DNA of 57,184 nucleotides from Candidatus Mcinerneyibacteriota bacterium (GCA_016937175.1 JAFGWL010000011.1:1-57184), one strand, 5' to 3'; shown: positions 16,980 through 26,230, numbered from the stretch's first letter. The notes: generated from the sequence alone by a model not told the origin. Translations and numbers: made by a program.

Positions 16980-18914
16980 ATGGGAGATAAAAAAGAGATG
17001 AAAACCATTATTGCAACCGACTGCGGAAGTACAACGACAAAAGCAATTTTAGTGGAGAAAGTCGATGGGGAATACAGGCTGATCAGCCGCGGTGAGGCCC
17101 CGACCACTGTCGAAGCCCCTTTTGAGGATGTAACAAAGGGAGTCTTGAACGCGATCAACGAGATCGAAGACCTGTCAGACCGGACCTTTATCAAAGACAA
17201 TCTCTTGATGAAAGAGAGGAAAAACGATAAAGAGGGAATGGATATCTATGTCTCTACATCTTCAGCCGGCGGCGGATTGCAGATGATGGTGGCCGGCGTG
17301 GTCAAGTCCATGACCGGTGAATCGGCTCAAAGGGCTGCCCTGGGTGCCGGCGCTATCGTTATGGACGTCATCGCTACTAATGACGGCCGCCTTCCTCATC
17401 AGCGTATTGAGACGATCCGGAATCTCAGGCCTGATATGATCCTTCTGGCCGGCGGTGTCGACGGGGGGACCACGACTCATATCGCCGAACTGGCTGAGAT
17501 CATTTCAGCTGCCGATCCTCGCCCCAGGCTGGGAATCGGGTATAAGCTGCCTCTGATCTATGCCGGGAACTCGGCTCAGAAGGCCCGTGATATCGTCCAG
17601 GAGACCATAGGCGGAAAGATGGCCCTGGAAATCATCGATAATATCCGTCCTACTCTGGAACAAGAAAACCTGGGCCCTGCCCGTCATAAGATCCATAACC
17701 TCTTTATGGAGCACGTCATGCAGCAGGCTCCGGGGTACAAAAAACTCATGTCCTGGACCGATGCTCCCATCATGCCGACACCGGGTGCGGTGGGCTCCAT
17801 GATCGAGACAGTGGCCAATGAACGCAATATCGCTGTGGTCGGAGTGGATATCGGCGGAGCTACGACAGACGTCTTCTCTGTCTTTGAATCCGAAAACGAG
17901 AAGGGTGACATTGAGAAGGTCTTCAACAGGACCGTATCGGCCAACCTGGGAATGAGCTACAGTATCTCCAACGTCTTCGCCGAAGCCGGACTGGATAATG
18001 TCATGCGGTGGATGCCCATCCATATGGATGAGAAAAAGCTGCGTAATATAGTCAAAAACAAGATGATCCGCCCCACGACCATCCCCGAGACACTGGAATC
18101 CCTGGTCTTCGAGCAGGCCATCGCCCGAGAAGCGCTACGTCTGGCTTTTGAGCATCACAAGTCCCTTGCTGTGGGGCTGAAGGGTGTCCAGCAGCAGAGG
18201 ACCATCTCGGATGCCTTTGAACAGACCGAGAGCGGACAAAGCCTTGTGGATATGATGGAACTTAATATGATCATCGGAAGTGGCGGTGTCCTTTCCCATG
18301 CCCCGAGGCGTCATCAGTCTGCCTATATGCTCATCGACGCCTTCCTTCCTGAAGGAGTCACGACACTCACTGTGGACAGTATTTTCATGATGCCCCAGCT
18401 GGGTGTTCTGGCCCAGGTGAACAAACAGGCCGCTACACAGGTCTTTGAGAGGGATTGCCTGATCTACCTCGGAACCTGTATCGCTCCCGTGGGCCGGGGA
18501 AAGCTTGGACGTCCTGTCATGGAGGTCATCATCGAACATCCCCTGGATAAAGAGGCCTTTATCAAACGGGCCAAAGAGGAGTCTCCTCACTTCCCGGTGG
18601 TGGAAGATATGACGGGTAATGTCATCAAAAAGACACTTAACTACGGTGAGATGTACCGTGTTCCTCTGGATCTGGACGAGACAGCTAAGGTCACCGTGAA
18701 GCCTGTGAAGGGATTTGACGTAGGTAACGGGCCCGGGAAGGAAATGACCGTCAATGTCTCAGGCGGGACCACAGGGATCATCTTTGACGCCCGTGGCCGC
18801 CGTCCGTTCACGATTCCTGCCGGAGATAAAGAGCGTGTGCATAAGCTGCTGGAATGGGCCGCTGTCATGGAAGCGTATGACGTGGAAGCCCTGAAAAAAT
18901 ATATAAGCGAATAA
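16980..18914 (+). CDS. MutL/GlmL-family ASKHA ATPase
   Basis: 644 residues. ASKHA phosphate-1 motif DCGSTTTKAILVE (about residues 13-25), YVSTSSAGGGLQMMVAG (about 84-100), and phosphate-2 motif GVDIGGATTDVF (about 287-298) match the glutamate-mutase-associated MutL family. Relatives lie beside B12-dependent mutases and are thought to help reactivate them. Here no mutase or B12 gene is near; the partners are two small proteins upstream and the barrel/KOW protein downstream. The ATG at 16980 follows AAAGGAG. Family is secure; the substrate or partner is unknown. It is unrelated to DNA mismatch repair MutL. Confidence 0.8.
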   Translation: MGDKKEMKTIIATDCGSTTTKAILVEKVDGEYRLISRGEAPTTVEAPFEDVTKGVLNAINEIEDLSDRTFIKDNLLMKERKNDKEGMDIYVSTSSAGGGLQMMVAGVVKSMTGESAQRAALGAGAIVMDVIATNDGRLPHQRIETIRNLRPDMILLAGGVDGGTTTHIAELAEIISAADPRPRLGIGYKLPLIYAGNSAQKARDIVQETIGGKMALEIIDNIRPTLEQENLGPARHKIHNLFMEHVMQQAPGYKKLMSWTDAPIMPTPGAVGSMIETVANERNIAVVGVDIGGATTDVFSVFESENEKGDIEKVFNRTVSANLGMSYSISNVFAEAGLDNVMRWMPIHMDEKKLRNIVKNKMIRPTTIPETLESLVFEQAIAREALRLAFEHHKSLAVGLKGVQQQRTISDAFEQTESGQSLVDMMELNMIIGSGGVLSHAPRRHQSAYMLIDAFLPEGVTTLTVDSIFMMPQLGVLAQVNKQAATQVFERDCLIYLGTCIAPVGRGKLGRPVMEVIIEHPLDKEAFIKRAKEESPHFPVVEDMTGNVIKKTLNYGEMYRVPLDLDETAKVTVKPVKGFDVGNGPGKEMTVNVSGGTTGIIFDARGRRPFTIPAGDKERVHKLLEWAAVMEAYDVEALKKYISE

Positions 18915-18925
18915 GGAGGTCGAAG

Positions 18926-20053
18926 ATGGCTCAAGCATTTACACCCGGGTTAAAAGTAACTCAGGAAACCATAGTCAAGAAGAAGAGAATCCTTCCCCTG
19001 AAAGGGGAGGTGCTGGTCAAAGAGGGCGATAAGGTCTCCTATGATCAGGTCGTAGCCAAAACTGACCTGCCCGGGAATGTCATTCCGGTCAACATCGCCA
19101 ATCAGCTGGGAGTCGCAGCCAATGAAGTCCGGGAATGTATGATGAAAAAAGAGGGCGAGAAAGTGGAAAAGGGCGAAAAGGTCGCTCTCTACAAATCTTT
19201 CTTCGGCCTGTTTAAAAACTACTCTGTTTCTCCCATCACCGGAACCATCGAAAATATCTCTGATGTCACGGGACAGGTGCTCCTCCGTGAACCTCCCATC
19301 CCCATCGAAGTCCGTGCCTATATCGACGGAATCGTAACAGAGATCTTTCCTCAGGAGGGCTGCCAGGTCGAGACCATGGGCGCTTTCATCCAGGGGATCT
19401 TCGGGCTTTCAGGTGAACGCAGCGGAGAGATAGCTGTGATTGTGGACAATCCTAAAGAGGAGCTGACCGCCGACATGATCAAAGCTGAGCATAAAGGGAA
19501 AGTTGTGGTCGGAGGTTCCCTCATCCGTCTGGATGCCATTAAAAAGGCAAAACAGGTGGGGGTTTCCGCTGTTGTGGTGGGAGGTGTGGACGACAAGGAT
19601 CTCAGAGCTCTCTTAGGGTATGACATCGGCGTCGCCATCACGGGACACGAGAAGATCGGCTTTACCCTCATCGCCACAGAAGGGTTCGGAGAGATGTATA
19701 TGGCCCAGCGGACATTTGAGCTTTTAAAAGCCAATGAGGGGAAATGGGCTTCAGTCAACGGAGCCACCCAGATCCGCGCCGGCGTTATGCGTCCTGAGAT
19801 CATCATCCCGGTAGACAAAGCCTTTGACAAGAACAAAGGCGTCGACGAAGAGGGACGCGGCCTTCAGGTGGGAGATCCCATCCGTATTATCCGTGAACCT
19901 ATGTTCGGTGAGTTGGGGACGATCACAGAAATGGTCCCGGCCCTTCATAAGATGGAATCCGAGACCATGGTGCGTGTCTTCCGTGTTAAGCTTTCTAACG
20001 GGGAAGAGCGTATCGTCCCGCGCGCCAACGTGGAACGTATCGAGGTGAAATGA
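18926..20053 (+). CDS. barrel-sandwich and KOW-domain protein
   Basis: 375 residues. The N-terminal 130 residues have glycine-rich RnfC/biotinyl-like barrel features (GEVLVKEGDKVSYDQVVAKT, KVEKGEKVALYKSFFGLFKN, SPITGTIENISDVTGQVL). A middle alpha/beta part includes GKVVVGGSLIRLDAIKKAKQ and VVVGGVDDKDL. The C-terminus has a NusG-like KOW segment (VGDPIRIIREPMFGELGTIT) and ends in ERIVPRANVERIEVK. No catalytic residues are evident. It follows the MutL-like gene by 11 nt with AAGGAGG, which strongly suggests a shared function. Confidence 0.7.
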   Translation: MAQAFTPGLKVTQETIVKKKRILPLKGEVLVKEGDKVSYDQVVAKTDLPGNVIPVNIANQLGVAANEVRECMMKKEGEKVEKGEKVALYKSFFGLFKNYSVSPITGTIENISDVTGQVLLREPPIPIEVRAYIDGIVTEIFPQEGCQVETMGAFIQGIFGLSGERSGEIAVIVDNPKEELTADMIKAEHKGKVVVGGSLIRLDAIKKAKQVGVSAVVVGGVDDKDLRALLGYDIGVAITGHEKIGFTLIATEGFGEMYMAQRTFELLKANEGKWASVNGATQIRAGVMRPEIIIPVDKAFDKNKGVDEEGRGLQVGDPIRIIREPMFGELGTITEMVPALHKMESETMVRVFRVKLSNGEERIVPRANVERIEVK

Positions 20054-20457
20054 CAGGGCCTTCCCTGCAAAAGCTCCGTGCTCTTGCTGAAGAAGTGATT
20101 CAGAACTCATACAGCCCCTACTCGGGATTCCGGGTGGGGGCTCTTATTTTATCAGGAGAGGACGGTCTTCCCTTCAGCGGAGTTAATGTGGAAAACGCAT
20201 CCTTCGGGCTCACTGTATGTGCCGAGCGGAATGCCCTTTTTAAAGCGGTCGGGGAGGGGATACAGACCTTTTCTTACCTCTATATTCTTTCAGACGGAGA
20301 AGAACCCCCGCTTCCCTGCGGAGCCTGTCTCCAGGTCTTGAACGAGTTCTGCCCTCCCGATATGCCTGTGACTTGTGAGTCATGGTCCGGTGCGCAGCGG
20401 ACTTTTCTTCTGCGTGACCTTCTTCCCTTCGGTTTTTCTTTTCATAAAAGTGAATAA
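20050..20457 (+). CDS. cdd: cytidine deaminase
   Basis: 135 residues, the homotetrameric short form. Zinc and catalytic motifs are CAERNAL (Cys, Ala, Glu) and PCGAC; the start has SPYSGFRVGA and VNVENASFGLT. It converts cytidine or deoxycytidine to uridine for pyrimidine salvage. The ATG overlaps the KOW gene stop by 4 nt, so it is co-transcribed with the MutL set, probably without a functional link. The downstream tetR operator overlaps its stop codon. Confidence 0.95.
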   Translation: MTGPSLQKLRALAEEVIQNSYSPYSGFRVGALILSGEDGLPFSGVNVENASFGLTVCAERNALFKAVGEGIQTFSYLYILSDGEEPPLPCGACLQVLNEFCPPDMPVTCESWSGAQRTFLLRDLLPFGFSFHKSE

Positions 20458-20468
20458 TCATTCATTCT
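20451..20468 (+). promoter_or_regulatory. upstream FadR-like operator (imperfect)
   Basis: TGAATAA-TCAT-TCATTCT: two 7-bp half-sites around 4 bp, each one base away from TGAATGA/TCATTCA. It lies just before the -35 of the tetR promoter and covers the cdd stop codon. Confidence 0.55.
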
Positions 20469-20472
20469 CCCC

Positions 20473-20501
20473 TTGACAGTTCGGGGTAACGGCATTATTC
20501 T
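20473..20501 (+). promoter_or_regulatory. promoter of the tetR-MMPL operon
   Basis: TTGACA (20473-20478), 17 bp, TATTCT (20496-20501). The -35 is perfect and the -10 matches four of six. Predicted start near 20508, at the edge of the downstream operator, so a bound repressor would block initiation. Confidence 0.7.
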
Positions 20502-20508
20502 CTTATTT

Positions 20509-20528
20509 ATGAATGACGGTTCATTCAT
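20509..20528 (+). promoter_or_regulatory. perfect TetR/FadR-like operator
   Basis: ATGAATGA-CGGT-TCATTCAT is a perfect 8-bp inverted repeat around 4 bp, 17 nt before the tetR start. The TGAATGA-N4-TCATTCA core has the same half-sites and spacing as the operator described for the Bacillus TetR-family FadR. Probably bound by the product of the gene it precedes. Confidence 0.8.
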
Positions 20529-20544
20529 TAGAAAAGGAGGGGCT

Positions 20545-21147
20545 ATGGCACGTATCAAAAGCCAGACCAAAGGGCGGGAGATCATTCAGGCCGCCATGGA
20601 GCTTTTTGCGGAAAAGGGTTTTTTTTACACAAATGTCAAGGAGATCGCCGAGCGCGCCAATGTCGGTGTCGGGACAGTCTATATCTATTTTGATAACAAG
20701 GACAATATACTCATCGAACTTTTTATTGCTTTCCTGGACCGGGTCATCCGTGATATTCAGACGATTCTGGATACTCAGCTCCATCCCCTGGAGAAGTTTA
20801 AAAGGGTCCTGAGGACGGTGGCGGAGATCCTGAGCGAAAATATGGATATGGCCCGGGTTTTCCTTGTGGAGCTCCGCCAGACTACCGAAGCTCTGAGTTA
20901 TCTGGCCCCGAAATTGGAAAAAGAGTATAATTTCCTCATCAAAAAACTGCTCCAGGAAGCCAAGGACCAGGGGTATGTCCGGCAGGATATCAATGTCCAT
21001 ATCGTCTCTATCGCTTCTCTCGGCCTTATAGAAGCCCTCCTTTTTGACTGGGTGACAAACAAATATTCCAAAGAGAAACTATTCAGCATGTTTGACCAGG
21101 CTATCGAGTATTTTGTGTTTGGATTTGAAGGGAGAGAGCATGATTAG
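20545..21147 (+). CDS. TetR-family regulator (FadR-like)
   Basis: 200 residues from ATG 20545; AAAGGAGG at 20534-20540 fixes this start over an upstream in-frame TTG at 20473, which lies in the -35. The N-terminal helix-turn-helix domain reads IIQAAMELFAEKGFFYTNVK and EIAERANVGVGTVYIYFDNK (about residues 12-52). The C-terminal ligand and dimer domain is helical. The operator resembles that of acyl-CoA-responsive FadR, so a fatty-acid or lipid ligand is possible. It overlaps the MMPL gene by 8 nt. Confidence 0.9.
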   Translation: MARIKSQTKGREIIQAAMELFAEKGFFYTNVKEIAERANVGVGTVYIYFDNKDNILIELFIAFLDRVIRDIQTILDTQLHPLEKFKRVLRTVAEILSENMDMARVFLVELRQTTEALSYLAPKLEKEYNFLIKKLLQEAKDQGYVRQDINVHIVSIASLGLIEALLFDWVTNKYSKEKLFSMFDQAIEYFVFGFEGREHD

Positions 21148-24025
21148 GATTATCCGGCTGATCCTCGACTACCCGCGATGGATCGTGGGCCTGACTTTGG
21201 GTTTGACACTCTTTTTCGCCCTTTTTATCGGTCAGATCCGGTTTGATAATGATGTCAACCAGTATATTCCGAAGACCCACAGAGAAGAAGCCTTTTTTTC
21301 GGAGATAGAGAACAATTTCGGCCCTCAGGACAAGGTCTTTGTGGAACTCCTCACTTCCCACCCCGAAGGGGTCTTCAACCGAAAGACCCTTCAGCGCATC
21401 GAGATCCTATCGCAAGTCCTGGAAGAGTCGGGTTATGTGGATAAAGTCGATTCCCTGGCTCTCAGTTCCATGATCACGGGAGTCGAGGAGGGGATGCGTG
21501 TGGGGCCTCTCTGGGAAGAAGGGACATTAACGGATGATCCCTCATTTTTAGAGAAAATAAAAGATGAAGCCTTGTCCAATCCCCTTTTTCTTAATAACCT
21601 TGTCTCGGAAGACGGGAAAGCAGCCGGAATCATTCTTACGCTTCGGGACTTGCCGGAAAACGTTCCCGATGGAGAATCGATAAGAGAAGAGTACTGCCGG
21701 GAAGTCGCCCGTTTTCAGGAATCTCTGCAAAAGGCCGGGCTTCTTGCAGAGGTTAAAAAGGGGGGAGAGAAGACCCTTTTTCTCCTTAACGGCTCGATAA
21801 AAGGAGAAGCCCTGACACAGGCTCTTCATCGGGAAGGGATCCTCAGTTCTCCTTTTTTCGTCGGCAGCCGGGACGAGCGCAGAGCTCTTCTCTTCAGCCC
21901 CAATGAAGACTATTTCGCCCTCCCCCTGGAGGACAGAGTGGTCCGGGATATTCAGAAGGCGGTCCGGGAGGTCCCGGGACAGGAAGAGATCTACTATTCC
22001 GGAGAAAGTATTGTCAATTCTATGCTGGGTGTCTACATGCTCCAGGATATCACACGCCTTGTCCCTCTGGTGGTCGTCGTTGTCTTCCTCTTCCTTTTTC
22101 TGGCTTTCCGAAAGATCAGAGGAGTTCTCTTCCCCCTCTTCTCTGTACTGATCTCTACGGTGTGGGTCACAGGACTCATGGGGCTGCTGAAGATCCCCCT
22201 TAACCAGATCTCAGTGACTCTCCCGGTGCTGCTGATCGGGGTAGGAAGCGCTTACGGGATCCATATCATCAACAGCTATTATGAACATCTTCACGAAGAG
22301 AAGCAGAAAGCAGGGCTCATCAAACGGATCATGCAATTGGTGGGAGTGGCAGTAGTGATGGCCGGGGTGACAACTATCATTGGTTTTTCCTCTCTGGCTA
22401 CCTCTCCGATGACACCTATGCAGAATTTCGGTATCTTTACAGCGGCAGGGATCTTTTTTGCCCTCGCGGTGAATATATTTTTCGTCCCCTCTTGTCTGGT
22501 CCTGCTTCCCGCACCGAAAAGACTCCCGAAACAGGACGAAGGGGGGCGAAGAAAAAGTCCTGCCTTGTTCCAACGTTTTTTGCTTGCTTCGGGAGAGATA
22601 GTCTACAAGGGCCGGGCGGGGATTCTGATATCAGCCCTGGTGATCGTGGGGCTTTCCGTGTGGGGGGTACTGCACATGGTCATCGACACCAACACGGTGG
22701 AATTCTTTAAAAAAAGCAGCCCTGTCCGTCAGGCGGATGAAAAGATCAACGCTTCATTCGGAGGGACATCTACGCTTAACCTTGTCATCGACGGTCTGAC
22801 GCCGGATGCCATGAAAGACCCTGAAGTCCTCAGGAAGGTCGAAAAGATCCAGGAATATGCAGAAAGCCTGGAACACGTGGGAAATACCCTCTCTTTTGTG
22901 GATTTCGTAAAGCTCATGAATCAGGCGATGAATCAGAATGACCCCCGTTTTTTCAAGGTTCCCCGATCACAAAGCCTCATCGCACAATATCTCTTTCTCT
23001 ATACTACTTCAGGGGATCCCGATGATTTCAGCGATGTGGTGGACTATAACTATCAGAAAGCCAATATCTTTATCCAGATCCGTAAATCAAATACGAAGAC
23101 CATCGACGGAATCGTCAGAAAGGTGGAGTCGTATGCCCGGGATCTCTTCAGGGATACTGAAGAGATGAGAGACGACGAGTGGGTGAAACGCCTGGAAAGA
23201 ACCCATGAGTTGGCTTACAGGAGAGATGTGGAATCCTATGCTTTGAGTGAGGTCAAAGCCGGGCTGGATGATCTGTCTGGAGACAAGCTTCTCAACGCCT
23301 CTACCGAGATGAGAGAACTTCTGGACATGTACAGGGAGGTTTGGGAAGAGGACCGCAAAAACGGGGAGGAGACGGCGTCCTTTTCCCTTATCGAAGTCCT
23401 GAACGACACCGACGCCCTTTTCTACGGACAATGGGAGGGAGAGGCCGGAAAGAGGGCCCTGATCCGGACGGGTGGTGTCTCTAAACTTTACCTTGTGGTC
23501 AACCGCATGATCATCAGGACTCAGATCAGCAGCATTGTCATGGCGGCAATCCTCGTCATCCTGGTGGTTTCTCTCATGTTCCGTTCTCTTTCCGCCGGCC
23601 TTCTGAGTGTCGTCCCTCTGCTATTGGCTATTCTGGTCAATTTCGGAATGATGGGTTTCACAGGGACAAGGCTTGACCTGGCCACGGCGATCATCGCCTC
23701 GGTAGCCATCGGGATCGGCGTGGATTATGCTATCCACTTTCTAAACCGCTTCCATCACGTGGCCCGGAGGGGCCGCGATTTTAAAGCAGCCACAGCTGAG
23801 ACCATGTCTACAGCCGGACGGGCCATTATCTTCAATATGATCTCAGTGGCTGCAGGTTTTCTGGTCCTCTGTTTTTCCAACTTTCCGCCGCTTCAATCGG
23901 CAGGATGGCTCATAGCCCTGACGATGCTGACTTCTTCACTGGGAGCACTGACGCTTCTGCCGACTCTTCTCAATATCTTTCGGCCTAAATTTTTAAATGA
24001 TCCTGTCAAGGAGGTAACGCTATGA
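21140..24025 (+). CDS. MMPL/RND-family lipid exporter
   Basis: 961 residues from ATG 21140 (GGGAGAGA upstream). Two RND halves, each a membrane helix, a large periplasmic loop and five more helices. The first half has GVGSAYGIHIINSYYEH, the second IGIGVDYAIHFLNRFHH; only the second keeps the GxxxD aspartate. This class (HpnN/MmpL-like, sterol-sensing-domain type) moves hydrophobic molecules to the outer membrane, driven by ion gradient. The operon with a FadR-like regulator, a LolA-like protein and an outer-membrane protein supports lipid transport. The cargo is unknown. Confidence 0.85.
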   Translation: MIRIIRLILDYPRWIVGLTLGLTLFFALFIGQIRFDNDVNQYIPKTHREEAFFSEIENNFGPQDKVFVELLTSHPEGVFNRKTLQRIEILSQVLEESGYVDKVDSLALSSMITGVEEGMRVGPLWEEGTLTDDPSFLEKIKDEALSNPLFLNNLVSEDGKAAGIILTLRDLPENVPDGESIREEYCREVARFQESLQKAGLLAEVKKGGEKTLFLLNGSIKGEALTQALHREGILSSPFFVGSRDERRALLFSPNEDYFALPLEDRVVRDIQKAVREVPGQEEIYYSGESIVNSMLGVYMLQDITRLVPLVVVVVFLFLFLAFRKIRGVLFPLFSVLISTVWVTGLMGLLKIPLNQISVTLPVLLIGVGSAYGIHIINSYYEHLHEEKQKAGLIKRIMQLVGVAVVMAGVTTIIGFSSLATSPMTPMQNFGIFTAAGIFFALAVNIFFVPSCLVLLPAPKRLPKQDEGGRRKSPALFQRFLLASGEIVYKGRAGILISALVIVGLSVWGVLHMVIDTNTVEFFKKSSPVRQADEKINASFGGTSTLNLVIDGLTPDAMKDPEVLRKVEKIQEYAESLEHVGNTLSFVDFVKLMNQAMNQNDPRFFKVPRSQSLIAQYLFLYTTSGDPDDFSDVVDYNYQKANIFIQIRKSNTKTIDGIVRKVESYARDLFRDTEEMRDDEWVKRLERTHELAYRRDVESYALSEVKAGLDDLSGDKLLNASTEMRELLDMYREVWEEDRKNGEETASFSLIEVLNDTDALFYGQWEGEAGKRALIRTGGVSKLYLVVNRMIIRTQISSIVMAAILVILVVSLMFRSLSAGLLSVVPLLLAILVNFGMMGFTGTRLDLATAIIASVAIGIGVDYAIHFLNRFHHVARRGRDFKAATAETMSTAGRAIIFNMISVAAGFLVLCFSNFPPLQSAGWLIALTMLTSSLGALTLLPTLLNIFRPKFLNDPVKEVTL

Positions 24026-24864
24026 AAAATGTTTTTGGAACTTTTCTGTGGGCCATGCTTCTGCTTAGCCTGGCCTGGGGTGAATTAAGCGGGTTTGATG
24101 TAATGAAAAAGGCGGACAGCCGGTATACCGGTGACGACGGAGTCTCCCGGATAGCCATGTCCATTGTCAACAGCCGGAAACAGGAGCGTAACCGTGAGAT
24201 CGTCCTGTGGAGAAAGAAGGTAGATAAAGTCAATGATATCAGCCATACATTCATTCTTTTTTTGACGCCGGCTGACGTCAAAGATACCACTTTCCTCATT
24301 CTGGAAAAAGGCAACGGAGCGGATGACGACCAGTGGATCTATCTCCCGGCCATGCGGAAAGTGAGAAAGATCTCCTCTTCGGAAAAGGATAAATCTTTCA
24401 TGGGGACAGATTTCTCCTATGACGATATGAGTAACCGGGATATCGATTCCTATGAATGGACCCTGGTCAAAAGAGAGGAATGGAAGGGCGAGATGTGTTA
24501 CGTTGTCAAAGGGGTGCGGAAGGATAAAGATAAGGCTGTTTATGATCACTCCCTCTTCTGGGTGAGGGAAAAAGACTGGATCCCGGTAAAAGCTCTGATG
24601 TTTGACAAAAAACAGCCTGAGCGGATCAGTAAAGTCATGCTGGTGAATGAACTGAAAGAGATCCAGGGGATAATGACGCCCCTGGAAACGGTGATGTACA
24701 CGGTGAAACCCATCTATAAAGAGGGACGGGACCTGGAAAAGAGTTTTCAGAGCAAGACGGTCCTGCGGGTGAAAGAGGTCAGATATAATGTGGGCCTTGA
24801 TTCGTCTATCTTCAGCCAGAGAAATATGGAGCGTCCCATGCCGTATCAGAGGTATTTGGACTGA
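24022..24864 (+). CDS. LolA-like outer-membrane lipoprotein-sorting protein
   Basis: 280 residues with an N-terminal signal peptide (about 1-20). The family core DDQWIYLPAMRKVRKISSSE and FMGTDFSYDDM, followed by RKDKDKAVYDHSLFWVRE-type text, is typical of LolA-like proteins encoded beside MMPL transporters. These have a half-barrel that may carry a lipid across the periplasm. It starts 4 nt inside the exporter gene with AAGGAGG, so production is coupled. Confidence 0.85.
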   Translation: MKNVFGTFLWAMLLLSLAWGELSGFDVMKKADSRYTGDDGVSRIAMSIVNSRKQERNREIVLWRKKVDKVNDISHTFILFLTPADVKDTTFLILEKGNGADDDQWIYLPAMRKVRKISSSEKDKSFMGTDFSYDDMSNRDIDSYEWTLVKREEWKGEMCYVVKGVRKDKDKAVYDHSLFWVREKDWIPVKALMFDKKQPERISKVMLVNELKEIQGIMTPLETVMYTVKPIYKEGRDLEKSFQSKTVLRVKEVRYNVGLDSSIFSQRNMERPMPYQRYLD

Positions 24865-24879
24865 GAAGGGAGGAAGAAC

Positions 24880-26226
24880 ATGGGGAAAAAGCGTCTTTGT
24901 ATTCTTCTGCTGGCCGTTTTCGGCGCTCTCCGTCTTTTTGCCGTTGAAAATCTTACTTTTCAGGGAAAAATGCAGTTGGAGACTGCAGTCTCCCTGACTC
25001 CTGTCGAAGAAGCTGCTTTTATCAAAGGAGAGACTGCGCTTGACTTGGTTTTAAAACACTTTGCCGGCCCTTTCCGTTTCTACGCTGCTCTGGAAGGGAG
25101 ATATGATACCCTGACAGGAGGTGAGGGCGAAGCGGAGCTCACAGAAGCCTATGTGGCAGCGGACTTCGACAAGACCTCTCTGGTGGCTGGGAAAATATGG
25201 GTCTCCTGGGGAAGAGCTGATGAGGTGAATCCCGTGGATGTGGTCAACCCCGAGGATTACCGTGAACCGGTGGTTGCTGAAAAAGAGGAGAGGAAGATCC
25301 GAATTCCGGCGTTTACCGTGAGCCGTTATCTGGGGGACTGGACCCTGACCGGCGTCCTGGTTCCCTCCTTTACTCCTCCCGCCCTGGAGACCTCCCCCCA
25401 TTGGCAGACTTCGTTCTACAAGCTTCTTGAAGAACTGAAAGGGGCCTACCTGGCAAAAGCTGTTGCTTTAAGTGTGCCGCCCTATGCCCTGGAGGATTAT
25501 GTGATGGATCATCTCTTTTTTGAAGATCATGAGGCAGGCCTTTCTGATGTTCAGTTCGGCGGGCGCCTCAACGGTTATCTGGGAGCGCTGGATATCTCCC
25601 TTTACTATTACAACGGATACTGGACCGATATGTCGCGTCCGGCCATCTCGATGAGAGGTTTTGATCCTCTTTTCCCGGCTCTGCCTGAAAAAACGGTGGT
25701 CTGTTATCCTCGGTTTCAGATGGCCGGCGCTGATTTTGCAACAGTCCTGGGCGCTTTTACCCTCAGAGGAGAGGGGGCCTGGTATCTGGGCCGCAAGATC
25801 ACTTATGACTTGTCGCAGATGGGGGATCCCCGGTTTTGGGCCGACGGAGGCTGGGGTGAGACGGATGTAGTGAAATTCGTTGTAGGCCTTGACCGCTTCT
25901 GGGGAGATCTCTATGTGAATATCCAGTATATAGGAGAGGTTATCACCGACTATAATTCCCTGATGATGCTTCCTGCAGACTATCTGCAGAGTATGACTCT
26001 CAACATTTCCTGGCCTTTAAGTGACGGCCGGTGGGAGCCTGAGCTCAAACTCCTCTGGGAAGAGACCGAAAACGACTTCTATGCAGGCCCCCGTCTGACC
26101 CATGAACTTTATAACGGGATCCATGCCTATGCCGGAGCGGATATCTTTACGGGCGATCCGGAGGGGACTCTGGGGCAGTATAGAGAGTGCGACCGTTTCT
26201 ATACCGGGCTGACCTATAGTTTTTAA
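24880..26226 (+). CDS. outer-membrane beta-barrel protein
   Basis: 448 residues. A signal peptide (MGKKRLCILLLAVFGALRLF) precedes alternating amphipathic strands and a final ...YTGLTYSF with terminal phenylalanine, the BAM recognition mark. Many LolA-like/MMPL operons carry a barrel of this kind (DUF1302-like) as the outer-membrane end. Motifs such as VSWGRADEVNPVDVVNPEDY fit that group. AAGGGAGG precedes the ATG. A strong terminator follows. Confidence 0.8.
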   Translation: MGKKRLCILLLAVFGALRLFAVENLTFQGKMQLETAVSLTPVEEAAFIKGETALDLVLKHFAGPFRFYAALEGRYDTLTGGEGEAELTEAYVAADFDKTSLVAGKIWVSWGRADEVNPVDVVNPEDYREPVVAEKEERKIRIPAFTVSRYLGDWTLTGVLVPSFTPPALETSPHWQTSFYKLLEELKGAYLAKAVALSVPPYALEDYVMDHLFFEDHEAGLSDVQFGGRLNGYLGALDISLYYYNGYWTDMSRPAISMRGFDPLFPALPEKTVVCYPRFQMAGADFATVLGAFTLRGEGAWYLGRKITYDLSQMGDPRFWADGGWGETDVVKFVVGLDRFWGDLYVNIQYIGEVITDYNSLMMLPADYLQSMTLNISWPLSDGRWEPELKLLWEETENDFYAGPRLTHELYNGIHAYAGADIFTGDPEGTLGQYRECDRFYTGLTYSF

Positions 26227-26230
26227 TTCA

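Noticed and set aside
16980-18914. DNA mismatch repair MutL
   Set aside because: The name is shared, but the protein has ASKHA ATPase motifs and none of the GHKL mismatch-repair motifs.
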